64,000 bases of DNA, taken from Dimorphilus gyrociliatus. Its lineage: Eukaryota > Annelida > Polychaeta > Dinophilidae. The DNA lies in the NCBI GenBank assembly GCA_904063045.1, contig CAJFCJ010000019.1, positions 2,123,700-2,187,699 on the forward strand. The letters are read 5' to 3'. The position numbers were made by a program, and so were the translations under genes. Below the pieces are notes generated by a model. The model was not told the origin of the DNA. It did not search any database and saw only the letters and a program-made list of their open reading frames with translations. Shown here one piece after another: positions 12,079-23,188 of this stretch. Position 1 is the first letter of the stretch. Every line of letters starts with the position of its first letter.

Positions 12079-12826
12079 ATGGCGACCAGTCAGCCGACGA
12101 TGAAAAATGGTAACGAGGACCGTAAAAGTAAATGGGTAAAGTTAAATGTCGGTGGGACATTATTTACTACGACAAGGACAACCCTTTTTAAAGATCCTAA
12201 GTCGTTTTTATATAGACTTTGTCAGGAAAATTCAGATTTAGATTCAGATAAGGTTGGCGCAAATTCATAGTCGAACATTTTGTACGGAAACGCCCTTTTT
12301 TGCAGGATGAAAACGGTGCTTATTTAATTGATCGAGATCCCATGTATTTCGCTCCAGTTTTGAATTATTTACGGCATGGAAATTTGGTAATTAATAAAGA
12401 TTTAGCAGAAGAAGGGGTCCTTGAAGAAGCAGAATTTTATAATATTGCAGAACTAATTAAAATTTGTAAAGAACGCATTCGCGAAAGAGATGCAACAGTG
12501 AATAAAACGCACGTTAAACATGTATATAGAGTACTACAGTTTTCAGAAGAAGAATTAACTCAAATGGTGTCAAGTTTATCGGATGGATGGAAATACGAAC
12601 AGGTTGGCTATTTTTTTTCAAAATAATGAAACAATTAACAAACTATTGATTTCCCTTTCTACTCGTTTAGATAATTAATATTGGTTCTAATTATAATTAT
12701 GGTGGTGATGACCATGCCGAATTTCTCTGTGTTGTCTCCAAAGAATATCCAAATTTAGAGAATGGTGTGGAAAATGAAACTAGCGATAAGGCAAAAGTTC
12801 TTCAGCAAAAAGGCTCTAGAATGTAA
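12079..12826 (+). CDS. KCTD5: KCTD2/5/17-type BTB adaptor for Cullin-3
   Basis: Three exons (12079-12252, 12306-12602, 12671-12826) give 208 aa. A BTB/T1 domain (residues about 20-125) carries [18 protein letters not shown] and [19 protein letters not shown]; the C-terminal half has VKHVYRVLQ and [19 protein letters not shown], followed by [17 protein letters not shown] and the end KGSRM-like GSRM. These are specific to the KCTD2/5/17 group, which assembles as pentamers and recruits substrates (Gbeta-gamma for KCTD5) to CUL3 ubiquitin ligases. The start ATGGCG has a good context (aaaATGg). The stop lies 183 bases from the convergent STOML1 stop. Confidence 0.94.
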
Positions 12827-13009
12827 AAGATAGAATTGTGCCAGTCAAGCGAATCTGTGAATTATTTACTGCCACACTTTTACCCACCAGATATTTTTCA
12901 TACAAACAATTTGTGGTTTTTTTTATAAAAAGGGAAATTTTTTTTATACAATAGTCAGAAAGAAAAAAATGAGTACATGAATGTACTTGGTCAGTAACAG
13001 GAAAAGAAA

Positions 13010-14314
13010 TTATGCAATACACACTTTGTTTTTGTAACGATCAACCAAAGTATCCAGTTTTCTTGCCTGCAGTAAGCTTCCTTCTACTCCTAACTCTCCA
13101 TTCATATAGGCGTCGAAAGCTGATCCTTCACCGTCTAGCAACTTTTTTAGCGTATTTGATGTTAGTGTAAAAGTAACATCTGGTGATTTAATCGATCCTT
13201 CTCCTATTGAACCTGTACCGTTTTTCAAATCGAGAAAATAATTTAACGTCGTATTCGTATCTTCTTGTGCAATCGAGAAAGAATATATTGCAGATATTTC
13301 TCTCACAAGCTCCTTATCTAAAATATTTCTAATTTTTCCAATAAGGCTATCGATATTTTCTTCTTGTTCGACTTTTTCCGCCGGTTTACTGGATCCAAGA
13401 ACCTGAGTCGGTCTTGTTGCACCCGGGGGCAGCAAGATTGATCCGATTGCTTGAAGGGACGGAGAAATTTGAGATAGAGGATTTTTTGATCCCTCTACAA
13501 CTAGTATATCACCCAATTCAACGCGTTCGACGGTTACCCCCCAATCTTGTGAAAATTTCATAATAGAATTTCGTGTGGCGTTAACAACCTCATTCTTGTT
13601 TGATTCTATGTCCGATAGGTAACGTTGGGAGAGTTCAGAGCAAAGAATAGAATGTGATAGTTCTCGAAGGGAATGATTCAAGTCTTTCACGGATGAAATA
13701 TATTGAACTGGTTGGGATATCCTGTAAAATACATCAGCTCCCACTTGTAGAGCTGCTCCATCTTGAGTAAGAAGTTTCTGGGGTGGAATACTAAATGCTT
13801 TTTGCTGCATTTGAACTCTTGTACATTTATCTAGCCATGGGATACGAAATCTGATACCAGGCTTATAAGTTTTATAATAACGTCCAAGCCGGAAAACTAC
13901 TAAATTTTCATTTTCTCGAACTGTCTGTTAAATAAAGAAGATCAGCATCGGATAACCCTTAATTTTTTTATCATATTAAATTTCTTACCCTCAGAGTGAA
14001 TAAGAGAGAAATAGGCATTGTCACGATGATTATTGCAATTGAGAACACTAATATTATTTTACTGCATATATATAAAATCATTCCATAACTCTTGGACGGT
14101 TCTTCGTCATCTGAAAAGAAGAACGAGTATTGCAAATCAATAGTCATTGTCAGCATTTAATACTACCTGCTACGGGCGTGTTCTGTGACGAGTATTTGAA
14201 TGCCGAAGAGTAATCCATGATAGAAGCATACGAGAATGATGAGTGAAATTGTATTGCACTTTCGTCTTCATCCGCCAAAGGAATTTGTTTATATCGAACA
14301 CTCTTTGAATTCAT
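13010..14314 (-). CDS. STOML1: Stomatin-like protein 1 (SPFH + SCP2 domains)
   Basis: Exons 14314-14167, 14110-13989 and 13924-13010 give 394 aa (human about 398). Order: a cytosolic N-terminus starting MNSKSVRYKQIPLADEDE (tyrosine-based YxxL-like sorting motif as in vertebrate STOML1), one hairpin membrane segment (residues about 62-88), an SPFH/band-7 domain (ENLVVFRLGRYYKTYKPG, then DGAALQVGADVFYRI and VKDLNHS), and an SCP2 sterol-carrier domain (residues about 285-390, ending LQARKLDTLVDRYKNK). The SPFH-SCP2 pairing is diagnostic of STOML1, a late-endosomal protein linked to cholesterol movement. All introns fit frame. The call is firm; lipid-transfer activity is inferred from family. Confidence 0.93.
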
Positions 14315-14739
14315 TGTGAAAGAAAAGATCCAAACGAAATGAAGCCTCAAGTTCTCTTTCTTTATAAGTAGAAACTATTTAAAATCTAACCGTTGAAGAA
14401 TCAAATCAGAAAATAACTAGTTATTGAAAGACATCTTAAAAATTACGGATAAATTTCTTAAATACAGCTAATTTTATCCTAAAGATGTAGTCAAAATATT
14501 AATTATTTCTTCTGTCAACGCCATCTGACGGCAATACAGGAATCAAGGCGTAAAAACAAAATATATATACATTTTTTTCAATAGGTACCAGTTTATATCA
14601 TCTATTGTTTAGCAGAAGATATTTGATTGCACCAGACGATTATTCTTTATGCCTGGTGTTAAACAATTGCTTTTTAGAGAAAACCTTTAATCAAAGAATT
14701 TTTAAAATAAAGAGTTATTCAATTGAGCTAATTAGAACG
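14315..14739. other. Divergent spacer between STOML1 and TMEM104
   Basis: About 425 bases. No separate gene is visible. The reading frame that continues upstream of the TMEM104 ATG (from about 14605) has no family similarity and is taken as leader. Confidence 0.35.
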
Positions 14740-16849
14740 ATGGAAGATGTGTCATTCGAAAGTGGTAGCTTGTATTCTCCCTTGGTTCGTAGAAATTAAT
14801 TAAATCGTCTTAGAACAAAATCTAAGTTTTTGTATGTCACACTTTCGAATCATGTGATTTCTATATTCAGGTTGGAATATTATATGTATTTAATTTGATA
14901 GTTGGAACTGGTGCCTTAGCAATGCCTTTGGCATTTTCTGCGGCAGGATGGCTAATAAGTTTGATACTTATAGTAATTTTGGGACTGATGAGGTTTTCCA
15001 TTATCGTCTGTAAATCGTATTTATGATATTGTTAAAACTTTTTTACTTAGTTACGTGACTGTAACATTCGTTGTTGAAAGTATGGCTTGCGCAAATGCCA
15101 TAATTAAGAATAGAGAAGAGGAGTCAGTTAGTCAAAATTAAATTCTCCTTTCATCGATATTATTACATTTATAGAATAATAATTGTTACATTTGTAGAAT
15201 AGTAAAATTGAATGCACGGATGAGAGAAGTCCACTCCTTCAAGACGGTAGCATCAACGAATCAGAGAATAGCGATAAATTGTATGATATTACAAGAAGGG
15301 TAGAGATGGGGCAGATGGCAAGATTATTTTTTAATAAGCGTATGTAAATATTGTACCAATTTATGGAATATTCTAAGATGTTGACTTCTTGTAGTTGGGC
15401 TCAATTTATTCTATATTTGTTTGGCAATATATTTATACGGAGATTTAGCTATCTACGCCGTTGCAGTTCCAAAATCTCTAAGAGATGTAATTTGGTAAGA
15501 AAAAGAAAATTATATTTATCACTGTCTGATAAAATTATGTATCTTATGCTAAATCCACCAATTGTTCTTATAACTAAAATATATATGTCTATATTGTGTT
15601 CGTTTTATTCTGTTATATTAATCTATTAATAGTATGTCTTTTTTCATTTACATATATACTTGTATGTATATAAAATAGTACATACGAGCCTGGAAATATG
15701 ACAAACAGCTTCCTATCAAATTCTAGTCAAAATGAATCGTGCAGAAATCCCGATGATTACGACCTCTGTTGGGAAAACGTAAAAACTGTAAATAGAGTAA
15801 ACGCTTATAGGATATGTTTGGTAAATTTGGCTCAACTAATCGCTAAGGGAATTCAATCGCGTCTTTTCTACTTTCAGACTATATTCACCATTCTATTGGG
15901 ACCTTTCGTCTTCTTCAATGTGCAAAAAACAAAATATTTACAAATTTTAACGACGGGATTAAGATGGTTTTGTAAGTATTTAAGTATTTAAGATAATGAT
16001 CTTTGTCGATGTTTTTATCCCTCTCGTATTACTAATCAAGATATTTTTTTTTTCACCTCTTCTTCATTCATTCTAGCATTCTGTACTATGATAGTATTAG
16101 CAATAATAAGAATAAGCAAAGGTCATAGTTCAGCTCATCCAGAAATCGTCAAGCTATCGGGAATACCAACTCTATTCGGAGTTTGCGTCTACTCTTTTAT
16201 GTGTCATCATTCACTTCCTTCACTCGTCACGCCCATTCGTAAAAAAGGAAAAATTTACAGTTACTTAGCCGCTGATTACATTCTCATACTTTTCTTCTAC
16301 CTGCTCCTGTCTTTCACCGGTGTTTTTGCCTTCAAAGAGGTTAAAGACTTGTATACATTGAACTTTCTACGTGACCCTTGTCAACGGGATAAAGGCGGCC
16401 CGGAGACGGTTCCCTTCCTCTCTTATTTTCTTGCCCTATTTCCAGTTTTTACTCTCTCATCAAACTTCCCAATAATTTCCATAACCTTACGGAACAATAT
16501 ACGATCCATCTTCAATTTGGATGATTCGACGAGATTTCGATGGTGGTTAAATCGAATATTATTTCCCATAGCGGCTATTTTGCCGCCCATCTGCGTCGCC
16601 TACGGAACTGACAATGTGGAGTTTCTCGTTGGAATAACGGGATCTTATGCCGGAGCGGGAATTCAGTATGTTATTCCCGCCGCGCTCGTCATTTACGCCA
16701 GAAGAAGGACGTGTTATAAATTCGGTACAGTGTTGACAAACAAGTATAAAAGTCCTTTCGGCAGCCGCTACTGGGTGTATTTAGTGTTCGCTTGGGCTGT
16801 TTTATGTATCGTTTTCGTTACAGTTAATCACATTATAACGAGATCTTAG
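14740..16849 (+). CDS. TMEM104: TMEM104, amino-acid-transporter-like membrane protein
   Basis: Eight exons (14740-14784, 14871-14992, 15051-15126, 15198-15339, 15395-15494, 15679-15820, 15878-15971, 16077-16849) give 497 aa, the same size as human TMEM104. Blocks in order: VFNLIVGTGALAMPLAF, VEMGQMARLFFNK, YLYGDLAIYAVAVP, GPFVFFNVQKTKYLQIL, LFGVCVYSFMCHHSLPSL, FPVFTLSSNFPIISITLRNN, VGITGSYAGAGIQYVIPA. About ten to eleven membrane segments place it in the SLC32/36/38-like fold; substrate is unknown. Exon 6 encodes the long extracellular loop with several NxS/T sites and Cys residues (NESCRNPDDYDLCW). The start matches the short vertebrate N-terminus, ELYSSYVGLVY-like. Confidence 0.95.
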
Positions 16850-18175
16850 TTGCTTCATCTTTCTTATAATTTTGTTTTTTTTTGTTTATCTTAATTTCTT
16901 TTCCATCCCTTAACGAGTTGGAAACACGCGAAATTTGTCCCATTACGATCGTTCCTAGAAAAAGCAAAGCATTACATTTAAAGAAAATTCTTGCGTCACA
17001 TCAGCCATCTGCCGGCCGTTATACGATCCGAGTAACGTCGGATCGAATAGAGAATTAACAAGTTAAAAACAATCCGCCAACATCAGAGGAGAGTGAAAGA
17101 GAAAATTCTCGCCCTTCTAGCGGTTGAACAAAGCGTCAATGACAATCTGTCTTCTGCCTCACGCTGTTCTAATTCGACGCCCGATCGACGCTCACCAGAA
17201 CGCCATATGTCACGGAAATGTTTCGGGCAGCCGATGTGGTACACCTGCCCTTAAAATGAGTTTGTAATTTTACAAGGCACGCGCCGAAATCAGGATCGGA
17301 TTTCTGGCGGGACGTTGGGGGGCGTGTGCACAACTGAGAGTAATATCGTTGTACATTTCCCCCTATCTTTATATCCTTTGCCACGCTCCCCTATGCACTC
17401 TTTCTTAACTCCATCTCGCATGCAGTCTTTTTTTAAATGGCCGATGTCGGATTAGGCCACAATCGATCGGTTTTTTTTTTCGGCTTCCGTCGGTCAATAA
17501 GTGTGTAGGGGTTAGTAGAAAAGAGGGAGGGGGGGGTCTTAACGGCGCGCATATGCGACGCTTGACATGTCAAAGATGGCTATTGTGTCGCTTTCATTCG
17601 GATTTTTTGGCGCGAACTAAAATTCGACAGATGGTCCGAATTTGCGGACGCGTTTAACGCGTGCAACAATAGAAATAGACGGGGGTAGTGAAAAAAAACA
17701 TGAAACACAATTCCCGAACTTTATCAAACGAAGGCACGCGTATACGATAAGTCATTGCAGTAGTCCCGCTCGTCGATCGATCGGGTGCTGCCCGTAAAAA
17801 ATATATAGAGGGTGTATGAAGGGACGAGGAAAGAAGGCTAGGGAGGGACGGATAGAGAATAGAAACAGGGGGTAAAATCGAATGAGGCGGGGGAGCGGGA
17901 GATGAGTTAAGACATAGAGAGATAGCTGGGGAGAGTTTAGGGAAAAAATATTTTACAATCTTAGCGCGTCGCCTCATCAGCCCTCGAGCTAGGGGCGAAA
18001 GCGGCGTCGAATTAGAAGCGAAGCGTCTAGAAAAGCCTATAGTCGCCGATCACTATGCGTCTCCCAGCCAATCACCGCCCTCCTCCCTTTTTTCGAACAT
18101 ATTTCCGAACGGCGGCGCGATCCGCTCGCATGCATAATCGATCAGAACTTGGGCAGACGACGACGTTTCCGCAAG
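16850..18175 (+). promoter_or_regulatory. GC-rich, CpG-rich upstream region of PRDM8
   Basis: From about 16,970 to 18,290 base composition shifts from AT-rich to GC-rich with many CG dinucleotides and restriction-like palindromes (GGCGCGC near 17543, CGATCGATCG near 17772). Open frames on both strands here are by-products of high GC and match nothing. A poly-G run sits near 17529 and a TATATAGAG near 17801. The likeliest role is the regulatory and 5' leader region of the PRDM8 gene that follows, a pattern common for developmental regulators. Confidence 0.5.
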
Positions 18176-19573
18176 ATGGGCGTCTTTACGAACGCTTCCA
18201 TTCCGCTCGGTCGCTTGTATGGACCGATACCAACGTCGATCATGCTCACGGATCCTGCTTCCCTTATCGGTCATATGACAATGGATAGACGTCTAAATAT
18301 TCACACTGTAACAGTAGGTATTCTTTTAACTCTTAGTCATATCCATAGTGAAACTTCATCCCTAAATATACATATTGAATTATAGTATACCACTTTAGTT
18401 TCATAGAAATATTCATTATATAAATAAATATGTATAAAGTAGTTATTTCTATGGAAACTACTCTATTAACATCATTTTCTTATCAACATCATTACTTAAA
18501 TAGTTCAGTATTGTGAAAGAGAAAAACGAGAGTACGTATGTAAACAAACCTAATACAGACGCTTAAAAAATATATACAAGGGATATAACCGCTTATTCAC
18601 GTCTGTGCGTTTAGAGCTACATACTTTTTTTTATATGTTTATATTTATATACAGGATATAACGGACTCTCACTAGACGCTACAATACGTATTATAGAATG
18701 TGTAATATTCTTTTTATAGACATTTGAATATTATGTAGTAAAAATAATTAACATATACTATAAAAAGGCAATTTTCAGCTTAATATCGACGAATTTGCCG
18801 AAGGCGTTCAGGCTATCGAATGGGTTCCCTATGTGCAGGCAGCTAGGGATGATAAAGAGCAAAATATGGAGGCATATGTGAAGAATAACTCATTATATTT
18901 TAGAACTATTAAAAGGATTGAAGCAAATGACGAATTGTTAGTGTGGTTTAGTGAGGAATACGCCAAACAATTAAATATTCCGAAAATAGAAGAAGGCTCA
19001 CGTCTGGAGTGTGCGCTCTGTTCGAGCAAGTTCGAGTACCCTTATTCCTACCGATCGCACGTCAAATTTAAGTGTCAGGCTTCGGCGAAGAAAAAGAACG
19101 TTGTTCCCCCGGCATCTCCTTCTCCACCGAATAACGCCGTCACTCCTAAGCCGCCTTTAGCACCTTCAAATGCGACACCCATACTACCGGCCACGTTACC
19201 AATGCAGACGCCCATGGGTGTTGAGAACACTCAAATCTTACATGCTGTTAGTGGAATGCTAAAAACTAACAATCCTATGGTAGAAAAGATCCTCTCATGC
19301 GCCTCTTTACCACCTGCTCCAGCGCCATCTGCCGCCGTATCTATGCAAACGCCGCTCAATCAGAATTGGTGCGCTAAGTGTAACGCCACATTCCGTATGA
19401 CGTCCGACTTGGTCTATCATATGCGAACGCATCACAAACGAGAAACCAGGTCACCCGTCTCATCTGCCGCGGCTCAACGAATTCGCCGCGAAGAGAAATT
19501 GCATTGTTCGATTTGTGGTGAAGGATTTCGCGAACGTCATCATCTTACCAGACATATGACGTCACATATTTGA
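18176..19573 (+). CDS. PRDM8: PRDM8-type PR/SET-domain zinc-finger regulator (short form)
   Basis: Two exons (18176-18313, 18779-19573) give 310 aa, much shorter than vertebrate PRDM8 (near 690). Exon 1 begins MGVFTNASIPLGRLYGPIP, the start of a PR domain; exon 2 completes it with YVQAARDDKEQNMEAYVKNN and IEANDELLVWF. A degenerate finger CALCSSKFEYPYSYRSHVKF, a Pro-rich linker, and two C2H2 fingers follow: NWCAKCNATFRMTSDLVYHM and CSICGEGFRERHHLTRHMTSH, the latter ending the protein as in PRDM8. Vertebrate PRDM8 is a neural repressor. The start has aagATGg context; an upstream coding exon in the GC-rich region cannot be excluded. Confidence 0.85.
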
Positions 19574-20567
19574 CGTTTGTCCGTCTCCTTCCTTTTCAAT
19601 TAGATTAGGTCGCTCGAGTATTATATATATATATATGCATCTTTCATATATACAATACAGTGTTTGTATGTATGTATAATATATTTTTTTTGTATGTGTT
19701 TTCGGTTTAATGTACATAGATTTAAAAAATATAAAAAAAACAATTTCCGAATACACCAGCAAAAAGACAGCAATAGACCTCTTTATTTTAATCCAGTAAT
19801 CAAAAGCACAACTCTAGAAAAATTTTGTTCAAGTCTGCAAAACAAATTGAAACACGGACAGAAAAAACATCGCCCAGTTTTTATATATGTATAATACGAC
19901 AAAAATTGCAATAAAAACATCACTAAAAAACAAAGAAAAAAATCACACTGCTAAAAACACCAGTATTGATTAGGAAGAGTCCGTATAATTAGTATTTAGT
20001 GTAGACATATAAAATGATACAGCAAAATCTACGCCTGGCAGTAGCAAAAATCAGTACAAAAAACCGCTAGAATAATTAGGAAAATTTGCAACAAACACCG
20101 CGGTGATGAAAAAATTGAATTTCAACCACTAACAACGTCTGCATGATTACGCAATGGCCGTAGGTGGTCTGACACATGTTTTAATAATTTTTCCGTTTTT
20201 TTGTTTTTTTTTTACATTTTTGTTACATAGTCTTTTAGGTTAAAAAGTTACAAAACATATTGCACGAGACAATCTACGGCCTATGTATGTGTATATAAAT
20301 ATAGTAAACTAACAACAACCCAACAACGGATCAGGTGTGCGGCAAAAATTGCAAACAAGTAAACAGACTGCAGGTAAAAGTTAACACACATCAATTGTTT
20401 GTGTTCCACTACGCCCAATTAAAAAACACACCCACAAATTTCTGTACAATAAAAAATAAAAAAACAACACAACCATTTTTTTTTTGTTTAAAAAAGCGTT
20501 TGAAATTGCACGACACTCTAAAAAAGCTGCCTAATCATAAGAAAAACAGAGAAAGCGGCGGGAAAGA
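19574..20567. other. Convergent 3' flanks, A-rich on plus strand
   Basis: About 1 kb between the PRDM8 stop and the kinase stop. The plus strand is strongly A- and AAC-rich, with a TATATA run at about 19622-19638. On the minus strand this reads as a U/GUU-rich tail, as expected of a long 3' UTR of the kinase. No gene seen. Confidence 0.4.
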
Positions 20568-22346
20568 CTAGCGAAATCGCCTCCAATCGTGCGCCTGTTG
20601 AACGTCGACGGCCGGCGTCTGCACGTGAGCGTGCACGAAAGCTTCGAAATGCTGTGAAAGAGGATCAACATCTACTCGTGGTCTCCTACTGTCTCTCCCA
20701 GACTCGACAGCTTCGTCCAACTTCTCTTGTAGATGTTCAACGCTTAGCCACTTTTCATCATCAGCAGAGCGAGACAGTGGCTCAGCAGCGAGGGGTTCTG
20801 GATCTAATTGACATTGCGTACATAAACCTGATCTACAATCTTCGCACAGAGCGACATGGTATATTTTCTGTCCGCGCTCAAGCATACGCATAGACAATGC
20901 TTCGGAAGCCGAAGCTCTGTCTGATGCCTGCCATACCAGTAAGCGCGAAAGAAGTTGTAAAATATCAGCTGGAACGGGAAGTGAAGAAAAGGACGGTAAA
21001 GTTGTCGGCTGTTGAGAAAGTACATAGGCTCTGGCTTCCGGACACGCTTGAGCCAGAGCTGAAGCAGTTGGTAAACCTAAGACTCTTACTACACTCTCTA
21101 GCATAGCCGGAACGGTTGAAGCGTGAAAGAGAACATGTCCTATAGCCAACTCGGCTATTATACAGCCTACCGACCACAAGTCGATAGCTGGTCCATAATT
21201 TCTGGATCCCATAAGAACCTCTGGTGCACGATAATATATAGTAACGACCTCTTGTGTCAGATGATTGGAATTTGAGCCATCCGTTATTCGTGCTAAACCA
21301 AGATCTGCAACTTTCAAATGACCAGTTCGAGAAAGCAGAAGGTTGGCCGGCTTCAAATCCCTATGAATTACCCCAGCCGAGTGTAGGTACTTAACGGCTC
21401 GGAGTAATTGATAGGTTAATGTACAAAGTTGAGCGTCAGTTAGTGTATGTCCAACAATATTTGAAGCATCTCCATGCATTAATTCGGTTAGCACACATAT
21501 ATACTTAGGTGCTGGCCTAAGAACATCAATTGCTCCTAGAATATTATCATGTTTCAATTCTAGAAGGAGCCGGATTTCTCTTAATGCTCTAACAGCCAGT
21601 GCTCGATGCTCTAGAACATGTGTCATCCGCTTTAAAGCCATCTTTCTACCTGTAACCGGATCGTGTACTCTCCAAACAACGCCAAATGCTCCACATCCTA
21701 TTTGACGATCATGATCTGAACGACAATGTTGGCACGAAACAGTTCTATTTAATTGAGCGTCTACAGCCGTCCATGTGGAATTCCAGGACGTTTTTAGTAA
21801 TCTCTCTAAATCATCGTCAACGTTGGTACGTTGGCGAGCAATATTTCTCTTTGACTGTTCAGACTCCAGAGATAACTCGGAAATTCGGAGAACATCCGAA
21901 GCCATTAATTTTAATAAATTTGGAGATCGTTTGGTTGCTGTATGACACGGGGAACGACGTTCATCTTTACGATCACCATCGCCTACCCGACGTGTAACAA
22001 CAAGAGGTAGGCCAACATATGGTAGATGTTGAGGTTGGCACTGAACAAATGGGACGCTGGTGACATATGGTTGAATAAGTTGTACAGGTCGAGCGTCTCG
22101 CTCTGTAGTCCAAGCTAAGACGGGAGGCGGAGGACGGATGGTTATCGGTCGAGCTTGCGATGAACAAGTCGAAAGCGGGAGATACGTTGATCTAATAGGC
22201 GTAACATGTCGCAGTAATGGAATATAGGGGACAGTTGGTAAAGCTCCGCTCGTCATTGCTGGTGCACGTTGGATTACGTACTGAATTTGGGCTGTGTCGA
22301 ATGGCGGGATATGAGCAAAGACACTCCCATGAGGTGCGACAGCCAT
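20568..22346 (-). CDS. NLK: Nemo-like kinase, intronless and divergent
   Basis: A single open frame of 592 aa. The kinase domain (about residues 215-495) starts IGCGAFGVVWRVHDP, with MALKRM (catalytic Lys), HDNILGAIDVL, HRDLKPANLL, activation loop HLTQEVVTIYYRAPEVLMGS, and WSVGCIIAEL. The TQE motif, instead of the MAPK TxY, and the C-terminal CxxC-rich tail (EDCRSGLCTQC) followed by DPLSQHFEAFVHAHV are specific to NLK, a Wnt/Notch/TGF-beta pathway kinase. Odd points: DFG is DLG; the N-terminus is Pro/Thr-rich, unlike the His/Ala-rich vertebrate tail; and there are no introns in a genome where nearly every neighbour has several. A GTTTCAG acceptor just upstream (about 22370) suggests a spliced 5' leader. 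Confidence 0.88.
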   Translation of the reverse strand: MAVAPHGSVFAHIPPFDTAQIQYVIQRAPAMTSGALPTVPYIPLLRHVTPIRSTYLPLSTCSSQARPITIRPPPPVLAWTTERDARPVQLIQPYVTSVPFVQCQPQHLPYVGLPLVVTRRVGDGDRKDERRSPCHTATKRSPNLLKLMASDVLRISELSLESEQSKRNIARQRTNVDDDLERLLKTSWNSTWTAVDAQLNRTVSCQHCRSDHDRQIGCGAFGVVWRVHDPVTGRKMALKRMTHVLEHRALAVRALREIRLLLELKHDNILGAIDVLRPAPKYICVLTELMHGDASNIVGHTLTDAQLCTLTYQLLRAVKYLHSAGVIHRDLKPANLLLSRTGHLKVADLGLARITDGSNSNHLTQEVVTIYYRAPEVLMGSRNYGPAIDLWSVGCIIAELAIGHVLFHASTVPAMLESVVRVLGLPTASALAQACPEARAYVLSQQPTTLPSFSSLPVPADILQLLSRLLVWQASDRASASEALSMRMLERGQKIYHVALCEDCRSGLCTQCQLDPEPLAAEPLSRSADDEKWLSVEHLQEKLDEAVESGRDSRRPRVDVDPLSQHFEAFVHAHVQTPAVDVQQAHDWRRFR

Positions 22347-23188
22347 TGTTTTGATCCGTAGTTTTTATACCTGAAACCAAAAGTAAATACCATTGTGTTT
22401 GATAAGCTGCGCCTAACGCCCACATTAATCGCAATCAACCTCATGATTATGTCTAGTTAATATAAAATTAATTAAGTGAAATATTTTGTAAAATTTATCT
22501 TCGATAAAAAGTTCTAAATAGCGTAAATTAAAATTAACATCGAATTTCGAAACAAAGCATTCATTCCATTTGCAAAATATCGCCCAAGGTGAACAATTCC
22601 TACAACGTAGTTGACTTACCCAACGAGAAACGATCCATAAAATATCTCCGGAGAGAGCCATGCAGTTAAAAGGTAATGTTTTTGATGTTTCTAGATACCT
22701 ATTTGCAGTAAAGAGGCTCGGGTCGTTAGATATATTTGACGTCTCCATTGGTAACTTCGTTTCCTGTCACGGTTATTTTGCGAATTCTTTCGCAAGTGAA
22801 AACTGGTTAGATGTGTCATGTGACCATTAACATGCGTAGTTAGCTAAAACACTACATCTTTTTATAATAAACTTTTAAATAGAATAATATGTTGTTAGAT
22901 AAATTTCATACAAGTACATAAAAAATTTCAGTCAAATGTGATAGAATTTCACAATATGTTTTTTCTCTGTTATCTTATTTAAAAAACGCAGCTTTAAGTT
23001 TCACAAGCTAATAACACAACACAAATATAGGATTGGTCGGTAACTGATTAAACTTGAATCCAATGCATAGATTGCTAAAGGCACTTAAATATACAAAAGA
23101 GCTTTCCGCCGAAATTTTGAAAATAATTAAATTTTCTTACAACTTGCGGGAGGAAAACAAAAAAAATTGTACTAAACATATAGAACCG
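22347..23188 (-). other. Upstream region of NLK, possible 5' leader exon
   Basis: On the minus strand an open frame starts at 22748 (METSNISNDPSLFTANRYL) and runs into a strong donor TGG|GTAAGTC near 22621. It does not join the kinase in frame through the GTTTCAG acceptor near 22370. It may be an untranslated leader exon with an upstream frame, or an unrelated small gene. The remaining sequence to the innexin stop is AT-rich. Confidence 0.25.

Noticed and set aside
18055-18288. Long frame overlapping PRDM8 exon 1 in another phase
   Set aside because: High local GC opens several frames. Only the phase giving MGVFTNASIPLGRLYG matches a PR domain and splices in frame.
22425-22748. 107-codon minus-strand frame upstream of the Nemo-like kinase
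   Set aside because: It crosses a strong GTAAGT donor, matches no family I know, and does not join the kinase in frame. Kept only as a possible leader exon.
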